Shown here: piece by piece, positions 8,288-16,868 of the stretch | Numbering within the stretch: position 1 is the stretch's first letter | Layout: each line of letters starts with the position of its first letter | Assembly: GCA_035391225.1 (NCBI GenBank) | Contig: DAOPKN010000015.1 | Coordinates: forward strand, 1-44,862 | Origin: DAOPKN01 sp035391225 | GTDB lineage: Bacteria; Thermotogota; Thermotogae; MWEM01 | Reading direction: 5' to 3' | DNA: 44,862 nt | Made by a program: the position numbers and the translations under genes | The notes under the pieces: model-generated | Seen by the model: only the letters and a program-made list of their open reading frames with translations | The model's database searches: none | Told to the model about the DNA's origin: nothing

Positions 8288-10244
8288 ACAAAACGAGGAT
8301 TTCCGACTGGAAAAAGAAGAAGCGGGGAAAAGCATCGACTGGGCCATTTTTCGCCGCCTGTGGAAATTCATCCGCCCCTACCGCGTCCTCTTTTTCGTGA
8401 GCCTGTCCATGCTCTCGCTGGCAACCGTTTTGCAACTTTTGTTCCCCTATTTCTCCCGCATCGCCATCGACCGCTTCATGTCCACCGACCCCCGTTTCCT
8501 GGTGTCCTCCGTGCAACAAGAGGGCTACACGCGCGTCAACGAGCAAACATGGATCCAGCAGGATCCCTCCGGAACCGCCACCATGGAATACCGTCCCGGT
8601 GGATACTGGCTGGTTTGGGACGGGCTGGAGGTTCCATTGCCGCCCTCGGTGCTGGAGCAAGCACGGAAGGGAGACATCCAAGGCATCAACAACATCGTAC
8701 TCTTCATGGTGCTGGTTCTGGGGGGAAACTTCCTCTCCAATTACCTGCAGGTGTTCTTCTCCAACAAGATGGGGCAACTGGTGATCCTGGACATCCGCAA
8801 CAGCCTTTTTTCGCGGTTGCTTCGGCTGGGACTGCGTTTCTACGACCGGAATCCCTCGGGGCGCATCGTGACACGCGTGACCAACGACACCCAGAATCTC
8901 AACGAGTTTTTCACCACAGCCATCACCAGCATCATCAAGGACGTGTTGCTGCTCATCGGCATCATCGTTTTCATGCTGCTCATTTCCCCCCCGCTCACGG
9001 GCTATTCCATGCTCGTGATCCCCTTGATCATCCTGGCAACCTACCTTTTCCGCTTCTTCTCGCGAAAAGCCTACCGTAAGGTGCGCGTACGCCTGGCACG
9101 CATCAACGCATTCCTGGCCGAACACTTGTCGGGAATGTCGGTGATACAGCTCTTCAACCGCGAAAAGGCCAAGCAAGAGGAGTTCGGCCAAACCAACCAC
9201 TCCTACTATCGTGCCACGTTGCAACAACTCACGGTGTTCGCGGTGTTCCGTCCGTTGATGGATATCCTCTTCTACCTCGCCCTGACCACGGTGGTGTGGT
9301 TTGGGGCCAGGGACCTGATTTCCGGGGTGCTGACCTTTGGAACGCTGTACGCGTTTATCAACTACATCGACATGTTCTTCCAACCCCTGCGGGACATTTC
9401 GGAAAAGTTCGACATCGTGCAAAACGCCTTTTCCTCCGCGGAAAAGATCTTCAAGCTGATGGACGAGGAAGAAGGGTTGCAACTGGAAAACCCGGGCGGG
9501 GTGGAACAGATCGAACAGGCCAGCGTGTGCTTTGACAAGGTGTGTTTCTCCTACGATGGTTCCACGCCCATCCTTCGTGACGTGTCTTTCCAGATCCAAC
9601 CGGGAGAAAAGGTGGCGGTCGTGGGTGAAACCGGGGCGGGAAAAACATCGCTCATCAACATCCTCACGGGGTTGTACCCCGTGCAATCCGGGGAAATCCG
9701 GATCGGGGGTGTATCGCTGCGCGACTTCAACCCTTCAAGCCTGCGCAAGCAAATCGCGGTGGTGTTGCAAGATGTGTTCATCTTCTCCGGTAGCGTGATC
9801 GACAACATCCGGCTGTTCGAGCCGCTCATTTCCCGGGAGGAAGTGATCGAGGCGGCGCGCTACGTGCACGTCGACCACCTCATCAAGCGATTCGAAAAGG
9901 GATTTGACACGCTTCTCACCGAGAGGGCATCCACGCTTTCCGCGGGAGAACGGCAACTGATCGCCATGGCCCGGGCGGTGGTGAACCAGCCAAAGATCCT
10001 GGTACTGGACGAAGCCACCAGCAACATCGACCCGGTTACCGAGGGATTGATCCAAGACGCAATGGAGCGCATCTCGCGCAACCGAACGGTCATCACCATT
10101 GCCCACCGCCTATCCACGATCAAGAACGCAGACCGCATCCTGGTGATCCACCGGGGAAAAGTCGCGGAAGAAGGCACCCATTTCGACTTGTTGCGCCAGG
10201 ATGGGCTGTACACCCGGTTGTACCGTTTACAATACGAATTATAG
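8280..10244 (+). CDS. ABC exporter half-transporter, catalytically complete partner
   Basis: A 654-residue partner of the preceding subunit. ATG 8280 is preferred over ATG 8271 because AAGGG lies nine bases upstream of it and the gene then overlaps its neighbour by 8 bases. Between the first two membrane helices there is an unusually long extracytoplasmic loop (about residues 65-140), as in the BmrD/YheH group. The ATPase has Walker A GETGAGKTS, Walker B LVLDEATSNID with catalytic Glu578, and a deviant signature LSAGERQL instead of LSGGQ. In such heterodimers the deviant signature pairs with the Asp-containing site of the partner, so the pair makes one normal and one degenerate ATP site. It is a membrane exporter of unknown substrate. 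Confidence 0.92.
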   Translation: MSKQNEDFRLEKEEAGKSIDWAIFRRLWKFIRPYRVLFFVSLSMLSLATVLQLLFPYFSRIAIDRFMSTDPRFLVSSVQQEGYTRVNEQTWIQQDPSGTATMEYRPGGYWLVWDGLEVPLPPSVLEQARKGDIQGINNIVLFMVLVLGGNFLSNYLQVFFSNKMGQLVILDIRNSLFSRLLRLGLRFYDRNPSGRIVTRVTNDTQNLNEFFTTAITSIIKDVLLLIGIIVFMLLISPPLTGYSMLVIPLIILATYLFRFFSRKAYRKVRVRLARINAFLAEHLSGMSVIQLFNREKAKQEEFGQTNHSYYRATLQQLTVFAVFRPLMDILFYLALTTVVWFGARDLISGVLTFGTLYAFINYIDMFFQPLRDISEKFDIVQNAFSSAEKIFKLMDEEEGLQLENPGGVEQIEQASVCFDKVCFSYDGSTPILRDVSFQIQPGEKVAVVGETGAGKTSLINILTGLYPVQSGEIRIGGVSLRDFNPSSLRKQIAVVLQDVFIFSGSVIDNIRLFEPLISREEVIEAARYVHVDHLIKRFEKGFDTLLTERASTLSAGERQLIAMARAVVNQPKILVLDEATSNIDPVTEGLIQDAMERISRNRTVITIAHRLSTIKNADRILVIHRGKVAEEGTHFDLLRQDGLYTRLYRLQYEL

Positions 10245-10246
10245 AA

Positions 10247-10252
10247 GGAGGT
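10247..10252 (+). promoter_or_regulatory. Ribosome binding site that sets the guaB TTG start
   Basis: GGAGGT lies five bases before the TTG at 10258 and just after the TAG stop of the exporter gene. The same frame runs upstream inside the exporter gene without a usable site. Confidence 0.8.
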
Positions 10253-10257
10253 TCCCC

Positions 10258-11712
10258 TTGAAACTTGCCTACACTTTTGACGATGTTCTACTCGTTCCCC
10301 GGTATTCCAACGTACTCCCGCGGGACGTCGACATTTCCACCCAGCTGGGGGCACAACTGGGATTGAAAATTCCCTTGCTGTCCGCCGCCATGGATACCGT
10401 GACGGAACATAACCTTGCCAAGTCGCTTGCGCGCCTGGGTGGGCTCGGTATCATCCACAAGAACATGTCCATCGAGGAACAAGCCGCGCAAGTGGACCGT
10501 GTGAAACGCACGGAAAACGGCATCATCGAAAACCCCGTGACCATTTCCCCGGGAAAAACCGTGCAGTACGCGGATTCCCTTATGCGGGATTTCAAGATTG
10601 GCGGACTGCCGGTGGTGGACGAAGGGGGAAAGCTGCTGGGGTTGCTCACCAACCGGGACATTCGCTTCGAGGAAAATCCCCAGCGCCCCGTGCAAGAATT
10701 GATGACACCCCTGGAAAAACTCGTGCTTGCACACCCGGGTATTGACCTCGTGGAAGCCAAGAAAACCTTGCACAAGCACAAGGTGGAAAAGCTCCCCATC
10801 GTGGATGCGCAAAACCGTATCCTGGGGCTCATCACCATTAAGGACATCAACGCGGTGGTGCAGTTTCCCCACGCCGCCCGGGATGGCAAAAACCGCTTGC
10901 TTGTGGGCGGTGCCACGGGTCCCGGGGAAGATGGGTTCCAGAGGGCCGCCCGGTTGATCGAAGCCGGAGTGGACGTGCTGGTGGTGGACACCGCGCACGG
11001 GCACTCGGAGAACGTTCTACAGCAAGTACGAAAGATCAGGGCAGAATGGCCGGAAACTTTTGTGATCGCTGGAAACGTCGCCACCGCCGAAGGTACCGCA
11101 GCGTTGATCGAAGCGGGGGCCAACGCAGTGAAAGTGGGTATTGGGCCGGGTTCGATCTGTACTACGCGGGTTGTCGCCGGAGTGGGAGTACCCCAACTTT
11201 CCGCGGTCGAAGAATGCTTCCAGGTCGCGAAAGAAAAGGGGGTACCACTGATTGCGGACGGGGGCATCCGTTTCTCCGGCGATATCGTCAAAGCCCTTGC
11301 GGCGGGAGCAAGCGCGGTGATGCTGGGTTCCATCTTCGCGGGTACCGAGGAGGCACCCGGGGAGGCCGTGCTGTACGAAGGCCGGAAGTACAAGACATAC
11401 CGGGGAATGGGCAGCATCGCCTCCATGAAACGCGGAAGCAAGGACCGCTACTTCCAGTCGGAGCAGGAAACGGAGAAACTCGTGCCAGAAGGAGTGGAAG
11501 GCATGGTGGCGTACAAGGGAAACATGCAAGACATCGTGCACCAGCTCTGCGGGGGGATCCGTTCGGGTTTCGGCTACTGCGGGGCAAAAGACATCCCGTC
11601 TTTGCAAAAAGACCACATCTTCGTGCGGGTTACCACCGCAGGCCGCCTGGAAAGCCATCCCCACGACGTTGTCATGACCCAGGAAGCACCCAATTACTCC
11701 ATCCAACAGTAA
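10258..11712 (+). CDS. guaB: IMP dehydrogenase
   Basis: A 484-residue enzyme of normal family length. It oxidises IMP to XMP with NAD, the committed step of GMP synthesis in the cytoplasm. The N-terminus begins with the family hallmark FDDVLLVPRYS; two CBS domains occupy about residues 90-205; the catalytic loop GIGPGSICTTR places the nucleophile at Cys301; the flap contains GSKDRYFQ. The start is TTG 10258 behind GGAGGT, 13 bases after the ABC exporter stop, so it is co-transcribed with the exporter. Nothing unusual is seen in the protein. Confidence 0.97.
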   Translation: MKLAYTFDDVLLVPRYSNVLPRDVDISTQLGAQLGLKIPLLSAAMDTVTEHNLAKSLARLGGLGIIHKNMSIEEQAAQVDRVKRTENGIIENPVTISPGKTVQYADSLMRDFKIGGLPVVDEGGKLLGLLTNRDIRFEENPQRPVQELMTPLEKLVLAHPGIDLVEAKKTLHKHKVEKLPIVDAQNRILGLITIKDINAVVQFPHAARDGKNRLLVGGATGPGEDGFQRAARLIEAGVDVLVVDTAHGHSENVLQQVRKIRAEWPETFVIAGNVATAEGTAALIEAGANAVKVGIGPGSICTTRVVAGVGVPQLSAVEECFQVAKEKGVPLIADGGIRFSGDIVKALAAGASAVMLGSIFAGTEEAPGEAVLYEGRKYKTYRGMGSIASMKRGSKDRYFQSEQETEKLVPEGVEGMVAYKGNMQDIVHQLCGGIRSGFGYCGAKDIPSLQKDHIFVRVTTAGRLESHPHDVVMTQEAPNYSIQQ

Positions 11713-11726
11713 GCAGGGAGAGAGCG

Positions 11727-12458
11727 ATGATTGACTACCACTTGCATAGTTCGTTTTCCTTTGATTGTCAGATGGACCCGGAAACCGTGTGGCACAACCT
11801 CGCGCAATCCGGGATCACCAATTCCATCATTACCGACCACCACGACGACACGGGTGTTCCCTTCCTGCAAGACTTCAAGATCCGCGACCCCCAAGCCTAC
11901 GTGGAGTTTTTTCGCAGCCGGGGACGCCCCGTTGGCATCGAGTATGGCTGGGATGGGCGGCATCCCCACTCCGTGGACTTGAAGCAATTCGATTTCGTCA
12001 TCCTGTCGGTACATACTTTCGAAAACAGCGAGGAGCCGGAGCACATCGACTTCGGACCCTACCTCGAAACCGTGTTGCGTTGCGTGAAAGGGTTGGAGCA
12101 CTTCACGGTGCTGGGGCACCTGGATTTTCCCCGCCGGTACATCCCCAGTCGGCGGGCCATCGGGGAAGAACACTACCCGTTGGTGCGCGAGATTTTCCGC
12201 GAGCTGGTCCGACGGGGAAAAGGCATCGAAGTCAACACCGGGGGGATGCGGGATTACGGGGAGCCCAACCCCGATTGGAACCTGGTGCAACTCTACCGGG
12301 AATGCGGCGGCCAAATCCTCACCATGGGTTCCGATGCACATGTTCCGGAACACGTGGGTTTGGGAATTCCCGAGGCAACCCGCAAAATCCTGCAAATGGG
12401 TTTTTCCGCGCTGTGGACCTGGAAAGGGGATCGCTTCGAACTTGTGCCCCTCGACTGA
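11727..12458 (+). CDS. PHP-domain phosphoesterase, histidinol-phosphatase (HisJ) type
   Basis: A 243-residue PHP-fold metal-dependent phosphoesterase. The N-terminus has the metal-binding YHLHSSFSFD, followed by TDHHDD, a histidine near the middle (LGHLDFPRR) and a late GSDAHVPEHVG, the set of His and Asp residues that binds the metal cluster. The layout fits histidinol-phosphatase HisJ, the penultimate step of histidine synthesis, but no other his gene is present and related PHP proteins act on other phosphates. ATG 11727 lies 14 bases after guaB with GGGAGAG upstream. The 3' end overlaps murD by 17 bases. Family is confident; substrate is not. Confidence 0.85.
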   Translation: MIDYHLHSSFSFDCQMDPETVWHNLAQSGITNSIITDHHDDTGVPFLQDFKIRDPQAYVEFFRSRGRPVGIEYGWDGRHPHSVDLKQFDFVILSVHTFENSEEPEHIDFGPYLETVLRCVKGLEHFTVLGHLDFPRRYIPSRRAIGEEHYPLVREIFRELVRRGKGIEVNTGGMRDYGEPNPDWNLVQLYRECGGQILTMGSDAHVPEHVGLGIPEATRKILQMGFSALWTWKGDRFELVPLD

Positions 12459-13854
12459 TCGCTACGATATCGCTTTTCTTGGATACGGGGTGAGCAACCG
12501 CTGGGCATTGCGTTGGTTCCTCCAAAAGCAACCGGGGCATTTCTTCGTTTCTTCCCTGGCACCCTTGCCCCGGGAGGAACTCCTCTTCTTGCGCGAGCAC
12601 GGGGTGGAAAACGAGGAACTCCAAAATTCCCAGCGGTTGCTGCAATCGCATTGCATCCTTGTGAGTCCAGGTGTATCCCCGTTTCACCCGCTGGTTGTGC
12701 AAGCAAGGCAACGGGGAATCCCGCTACGCCTCGACCTGGAAATGGCGGCAGCCTTCTTCCCCCCCTCGCTGCACCGGGTGGGCATCACGGGAACAAACGG
12801 CAAAACCACAACGGTGGAACTCACCACCCACCTGCTTTGCCAGCAACAGCCAGCGCTTTCGCTGGGGAACATCGGCATTTCTCCCTTTGCGTGGTTACTG
12901 GAAGAAAACCCCGAGCCCCCGCAGGCCATCGTGTTCGAGTTGAGCAGCTTCCAACTCCATTTCCTGCAGCACTTTCCCCTGCACGAAACCGCCGTACTCA
13001 ACATCACCCCCGACCATCTCGCATGGCATGGTTCCATGGATGCCTACGTCCAGGACAAACTGCGCATTTTGGCGCTGGGGCAAAGCAATTGGGTGGGGGA
13101 GGAAGTGTTGCCCTACCTTGCCGGGGGTGCGGCAAAAGACACCGACCCAAGGGTGGTTTCCACGAAACCGGGGAAAGAGGCGTACCTGGATGTGGATGCC
13201 CAAAAACTGTTCTTCGCGGACGACTCCACGGAGTTTTCGCTGCAAGGGCTCCGTTTGCCCGGGGCGCACAACCTCAAAAACGCTGCATTCTCCATTGCCC
13301 TAAGCCGTTGGGCGGGCTTGTCCCCGCATTTGGTGCACGAGGGCCTGGGGAGTTTCCCTCCCTCTCCCCATCGCCTGGAGCGATTCGCAGAGCACCAGGG
13401 GGTCGTTTTCATCAACGACTCCAAGGCGACCAACGCCGACGCGGTGCAAAAGGCGCTGGAGGCGTTCTCGGCAAACTGGGGTCACATCATCTTGCTGATG
13501 GGGGGAAGGGGAAAAGGGGAAGAATACCTCCCCCTGGCAAGGGCGGCAGCTCGGTGTTGCCGGGAAATCCTGCTGTGCGGGGAAAACGCCTACAGCCTCT
13601 TCCACGCGCTGCGGCAGGTGGGAGCTCGCGAACCCCAGCGCCAACTTTTCACCGAGTGGGACACGGCGATCTTGCAGGCGCTCCAACTCGCGAAGGAAGG
13701 GGACTTGGTGCTCTTTTCTCCCGGAGGTTCCAGCTTCGACCACTTCGAGAACTACCAGCAGCGGGGCAGCTACTTCAAGCAGACGATTACTCGGCTTCTG
13801 GGGCTGGACCGCGAAACGGAGAAACCGAAAGACTCTGGAAATCCCGGTAAATAA
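12442..13854 (+). CDS. murD: UDP-N-acetylmuramoylalanine--D-glutamate ligase
   Basis: A 470-residue Mur ligase that adds D-glutamate to UDP-MurNAc-L-Ala in peptidoglycan precursor synthesis. The first domain has a nucleotide-fold start (AFLGYGVSN). The ATP loop is GTNGKTT at 117-123 with Lys121, followed by GNIG, NITPDHLAWHGS and the MurD-characteristic NDSKATN. The chosen start is TTG 12442, with AAGGGGA 11 bases upstream and a 17-base overlap with the PHP gene; no better start is seen before the Rossmann strand. The 3' end overlaps the convergent rqcH gene by 68 bases. It stands outside a mur/fts cluster in this window. Confidence 0.93.
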   Translation: MCPSTDRYDIAFLGYGVSNRWALRWFLQKQPGHFFVSSLAPLPREELLFLREHGVENEELQNSQRLLQSHCILVSPGVSPFHPLVVQARQRGIPLRLDLEMAAAFFPPSLHRVGITGTNGKTTTVELTTHLLCQQQPALSLGNIGISPFAWLLEENPEPPQAIVFELSSFQLHFLQHFPLHETAVLNITPDHLAWHGSMDAYVQDKLRILALGQSNWVGEEVLPYLAGGAAKDTDPRVVSTKPGKEAYLDVDAQKLFFADDSTEFSLQGLRLPGAHNLKNAAFSIALSRWAGLSPHLVHEGLGSFPPSPHRLERFAEHQGVVFINDSKATNADAVQKALEAFSANWGHIILLMGGRGKGEEYLPLARAAARCCREILLCGENAYSLFHALRQVGAREPQRQLFTEWDTAILQALQLAKEGDLVLFSPGGSSFDHFENYQQRGSYFKQTITRLLGLDRETEKPKDSGNPGK

Positions 13855-15535
13855 CCATCCCGGGGTGTGCCCCCCGGGGCTTGTGCACGTTCTTTACCCG
13901 CGTGAAATCCACCGGAACAGAGGGATTGCCGGCGCCCTTGGAAAAACGCGCCGCGAGTGAGGCGGCAAATTCCACGACCGATGGGGGGATGGATTTTCCC
14001 GCATGTACCACGACCACGTGGGAACCGGGCATCTGTCGGGCGTGCAACCACAGGTCGTTTTCGTTGGCCCCGCGCGTCAGGCGGTCGTTTTGCAAGTTGT
14101 TTCGGCCCACGAGGATCGTGAATCCCTCGTGCTCGAACCTGCGGGGCTGGGACACGGGTGTTGCTTTTTTGGCCTTCTGCTTTTTCTTCTTGCGTGGATC
14201 CTCGCGTTTTTCCCACAACCCCCCGGAGACCATTTCCGCATGGATCTCGGCGTAATCCTCCCGCGAATCCATGTCTTCGATGGACTGGCGCAGCTGGTAC
14301 AGGTAGGCCAGTTCCTGGTCCAGGCGTTGCAAGTGGAGGGTGGCGTATTCCTTTCGCCGTTTCCACTTGGCCACGCGTTGGAACATGGCTTGTGCGTTCT
14401 GCGAAATGGTTTTGCGCGGGTCCAGCTCGATACGGTGGGGAATGCGTGTTTCCCAACCCGGGACCTCCACGGATGGCCGCCGTGCCGATGGATCAAAGAG
14501 GTACAGGTGCCCCACCAGCAACTCGGCATCACGTTGGACGCTTCCCATGTCTTGGGTTTCGCGTAAGTCGTTTTCCACGCGAACATGCAGCCGTTCCACT
14601 TTCTTGATTTTTTTCTGGAGTGGGGCGAGCAGCTTCTTCTGCAAGCTTTCCAGGTCCCCTTGCGCGAAACGCGCGGAAAAAACGTGGGAAAGGGCTTGGG
14701 AAGGGGCAAGTTTTTGCATGTGCACATCGGGGGATTGCAAGTGGGAAAGGAGCAGCGGCGAAAGGGCAATCGGGCGTTGCTCGCGTCGTACAAGGTACAA
14801 CTCCTTCGCATGCTCCAAGGTGGCCGAAAACTCCCCCAGCACCTGTAGCAGTCGTTGTTGGTGCACGGAATCCAGTTGCCCCAGTGTTCGGTCCACGGGA
14901 ATCGCCGCCCGCGAAACCAGCTCTTCCAGGTGCACTTTTCCCAAACCTTGGAAGGTATTTCGCAACCATTTTTGCACCGGCAACTCCCCATCCCCTTGCG
15001 AAAGGGCGCTTTGGAAACGATGGGCCAATTCCTTCGCCTCCGAAAGGTCAATCCCGGATTGCAAGAAGGGAACGTAGGGAACCCCGGCGACCAGGGAGCG
15101 CAGTTCGTTGATCTTGCGGTGCCATGCGTCCAAAATCACCCTGTTCTCGTCGGTGAACACCAGGTTGGAATTGTGCCCCATCAACTCTGCGAACAAGAAA
15201 AAGAGGCGCTCATCGCCTGTTTCCATGCGACTTCGAATGGAAAAACGGCAAATGCGGTCCAGCCCGAGCTGCGCACAGTCTTCCAGCAAACCCCCCTGCA
15301 GGTACTTTCGCAGTAACATCGCGAATGCGGGGGGAAACCCCTCTGCGGACGGTACATCGGAACATCGGTACACCCCGAAAGAGTCCGCGGAAAGGGATAT
15401 GGCAAGCGTTCCTCCGGCGAACTGCAAAAAAAAGCGCTCCCTTTTTGGAAGCGATATCTTGCGAATCCTTTTTCCCACGAATTGTTCGGAAATTTCCTTC
15501 ACGAAAAGGCGAAGCGTATAGCCATCGATCTGCAT
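13787..15535 (-). CDS. rqcH: RqcH/NFACT ribosome-quality-control factor
   Basis: A 582-residue NFACT protein (old name FbpA or fibronectin-binding protein). RqcH binds obstructed 50S subunits and recruits Ala-tRNA to add alanine tails that mark stalled nascent chains for degradation. The NFACT-N domain carries the conserved Asp-Arg pair (D93-R94), followed by a central coiled coil (about 250-440) and a C-terminal NFACT-R domain with NDLWLHARQMPGSHVV. ATG 15535 follows GGAGGA and begins immediately after the stop of the endonuclease IV gene. Sharing an operon with clpC and radA fits a stress role: ClpXP or ClpCP-type proteases degrade Ala-tailed chains. The last 68 bases overlap murD in the opposite direction. 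Confidence 0.94.
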   Translation of the reverse strand: MQIDGYTLRLFVKEISEQFVGKRIRKISLPKRERFFLQFAGGTLAISLSADSFGVYRCSDVPSAEGFPPAFAMLLRKYLQGGLLEDCAQLGLDRICRFSIRSRMETGDERLFFLFAELMGHNSNLVFTDENRVILDAWHRKINELRSLVAGVPYVPFLQSGIDLSEAKELAHRFQSALSQGDGELPVQKWLRNTFQGLGKVHLEELVSRAAIPVDRTLGQLDSVHQQRLLQVLGEFSATLEHAKELYLVRREQRPIALSPLLLSHLQSPDVHMQKLAPSQALSHVFSARFAQGDLESLQKKLLAPLQKKIKKVERLHVRVENDLRETQDMGSVQRDAELLVGHLYLFDPSARRPSVEVPGWETRIPHRIELDPRKTISQNAQAMFQRVAKWKRRKEYATLHLQRLDQELAYLYQLRQSIEDMDSREDYAEIHAEMVSGGLWEKREDPRKKKKQKAKKATPVSQPRRFEHEGFTILVGRNNLQNDRLTRGANENDLWLHARQMPGSHVVVVHAGKSIPPSVVEFAASLAARFSKGAGNPSVPVDFTRVKNVHKPRGAHPGMVIYRDFQSLSVSPFRGPAPEAE

Positions 15536-16438
15536 CTACTTCCTCCAGTCCCAAGTTGCATCCGGGTAGGTTTTGCGTAAAATGGTTCGCACCAGTTCGA
15601 TCTCGCGGGCGTGGTCCTCGTTGTCACCGGGGGTCTCCAATACCAGCGGAACATCCAGCCAGGGTCGAAAGGAAAGGAATTGCTCAAGCCCCTCCTTCCC
15701 CCAAGTTCCTTCCCCCAGAAGGGCGTGTCGATCTTTGGCTTCCCCCCGTGGAAACTTGGAATCGTTCAAGTGAATCCACTGGAGCCGATCCCATCCCAGG
15801 AACTTCTTGATTTCCTGGGACAATTGTTGGTTCCCCTGTGCACGAACCAGGTTGTACCCTCGGTCGAAAGCGTGGCAGGTATCCAGGCAAAAGCCCACGC
15901 GTTGCTGGAAACGGGGTTCTACCGCGCGTATCATGCGGGCAATTTCCTCCGGCGTGGAACCAACATTCCCCCCCTTGGGAGAAATGTTTTCCAGCACAAG
16001 CATCACCGAATCGCTATCCATGCGGTGGAAAACCTCGGAAATGCCCCTTCCGATCCTTTCGAAGCCTTCCTTCGGGGAATCCTCGCCAACGCTCCCCGGG
16101 TGAAAATTCAAGAAACCAAGCCCCAGCGCGTGGCAACGCGTCGCTTCCTTGGCGAGCATGTGGATGGACTTTTCCCGTTGTTGCTCTTTGCCGGATGCCA
16201 GGTTCACCAAGTACCCCGAATGCACCAAACCGTTCTGCAAGGGGATTCCCCGCGCTTGCATCTGCGCACGGAATTGTTTCGCTTCACCCGCATCGAGGTG
16301 CGCCATTCTCCATCCGCGCGGGTTGTGCACGAACACCTGGAAAGCGTTCCCCCCCACTTCTTCTACCACCTTTCGGGGCACGGTGGACACTCCCCCGGCG
16401 ATGCTCACGTGGGAGCCGATGCGGATCGGAAAAGCCAT
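15536..16438 (-). CDS. nfo: Endonuclease IV, AP endonuclease
   Basis: A 300-residue TIM-barrel zinc enzyme that cuts DNA 5' of abasic sites in base excision repair. Family segments are present in order: GSHVSIAGG at the start, NAFQVFVHNPRGW, HSGYLVNLAS, LENIS, DTCHAFDRGYN and HLNDSK, containing the His, Glu and Asp zinc ligands. Start ATG 16438 lies 3 bases beyond the OsmC stop and has only a weak ribosome site, so it is probably translationally coupled. Its stop codon directly abuts the rqcH start. Length is slightly above the usual 280-285 residues. Confidence 0.95.
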   Translation of the reverse strand: MAFPIRIGSHVSIAGGVSTVPRKVVEEVGGNAFQVFVHNPRGWRMAHLDAGEAKQFRAQMQARGIPLQNGLVHSGYLVNLASGKEQQREKSIHMLAKEATRCHALGLGFLNFHPGSVGEDSPKEGFERIGRGISEVFHRMDSDSVMLVLENISPKGGNVGSTPEEIARMIRAVEPRFQQRVGFCLDTCHAFDRGYNLVRAQGNQQLSQEIKKFLGWDRLQWIHLNDSKFPRGEAKDRHALLGEGTWGKEGLEQFLSFRPWLDVPLVLETPGDNEDHAREIELVRTILRKTYPDATWDWRK

Positions 16439-16441
16439 GTA

Positions 16442-16852
16442 CTACTCGTACTCGATCTCGAAGTGCAATTCCGAAGATTCTTTGAGCATGGCAGACACGC
16501 CACAGTAGCGTTCTTGCGAAAGCTGGATCGCCTTTTCCACCTTGTCCTTGGGAGGTTCTCCCTCGAAGTGAAAAATGTACTTGAGCAAGATCTTGTCGTA
16601 GATCTTGGGATGCTGCTCGGTGGAATGGGGAATCACTTCCATGCGGAAAGTGTATCCCTCCACCTTCATTTTGCGCAAGATGGACACGACATCCATGCCC
16701 GTGCAACCCGAAAGGCTCACCAAAAGGAGTTCCTTCGGACTGGGGCCCAGGCTCCTCCCTCCAGAATCGGAGGAGGCGTCCAACACGATCTGGTGCCCGG
16801 TGGACGTAGTTGCCAGGAACGTCATTTCGCCCTTCCATTCGTTTCTCGTCAC
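16442..16852 (-). CDS. OsmC/Ohr-family protein
   Basis: A 136-residue OsmC-fold protein. The two cysteines expected for thiol-dependent peroxide reduction are present: Cys50 in SLSGCTGMD and Cys117 in RYCGVS. OsmC and Ohr proteins reduce organic hydroperoxides in the cytoplasm; the YhfA-like branch is less well defined, and this sequence could be either. Start GTG 16852 is chosen because AAGGAGA lies eight bases upstream and the length then equals the family norm. The open frame continues further upstream inside radA, but that part is not protein-like. It lies 16 bases after radA. Confidence 0.88.
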   Translation of the reverse strand: MTRNEWKGEMTFLATTSTGHQIVLDASSDSGGRSLGPSPKELLLVSLSGCTGMDVVSILRKMKVEGYTFRMEVIPHSTEQHPKIYDKILLKYIFHFEGEPPKDKVEKAIQLSQERYCGVSAMLKESSELHFEIEYE

Positions 16853-16868
16853 AGTACCAGTCTCCTTC

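Noticed and set aside
8277..9686. A 469-codon open frame on the minus strand, rich in His, Gly and Val
   Set aside because: Antisense to the second ABC exporter subunit with its ATPase motifs; composition is that of a mirror frame, and it has no ribosome site.
10245..10257. Possible purine riboswitch before guaB
   Set aside because: The gap to the upstream gene is only 13 bases, too short for any aptamer.
12513..13850. A 445-codon open frame on the plus strand, Gly/Pro/Arg rich
   Set aside because: A shifted frame of murD; the murD frame carries all ligase motifs.
13859..13878. A 7-bp GC-only hairpin just after murD
   Set aside because: No T-tract follows on either strand and the bases are coding sequence of rqcH, so a terminator cannot be claimed.
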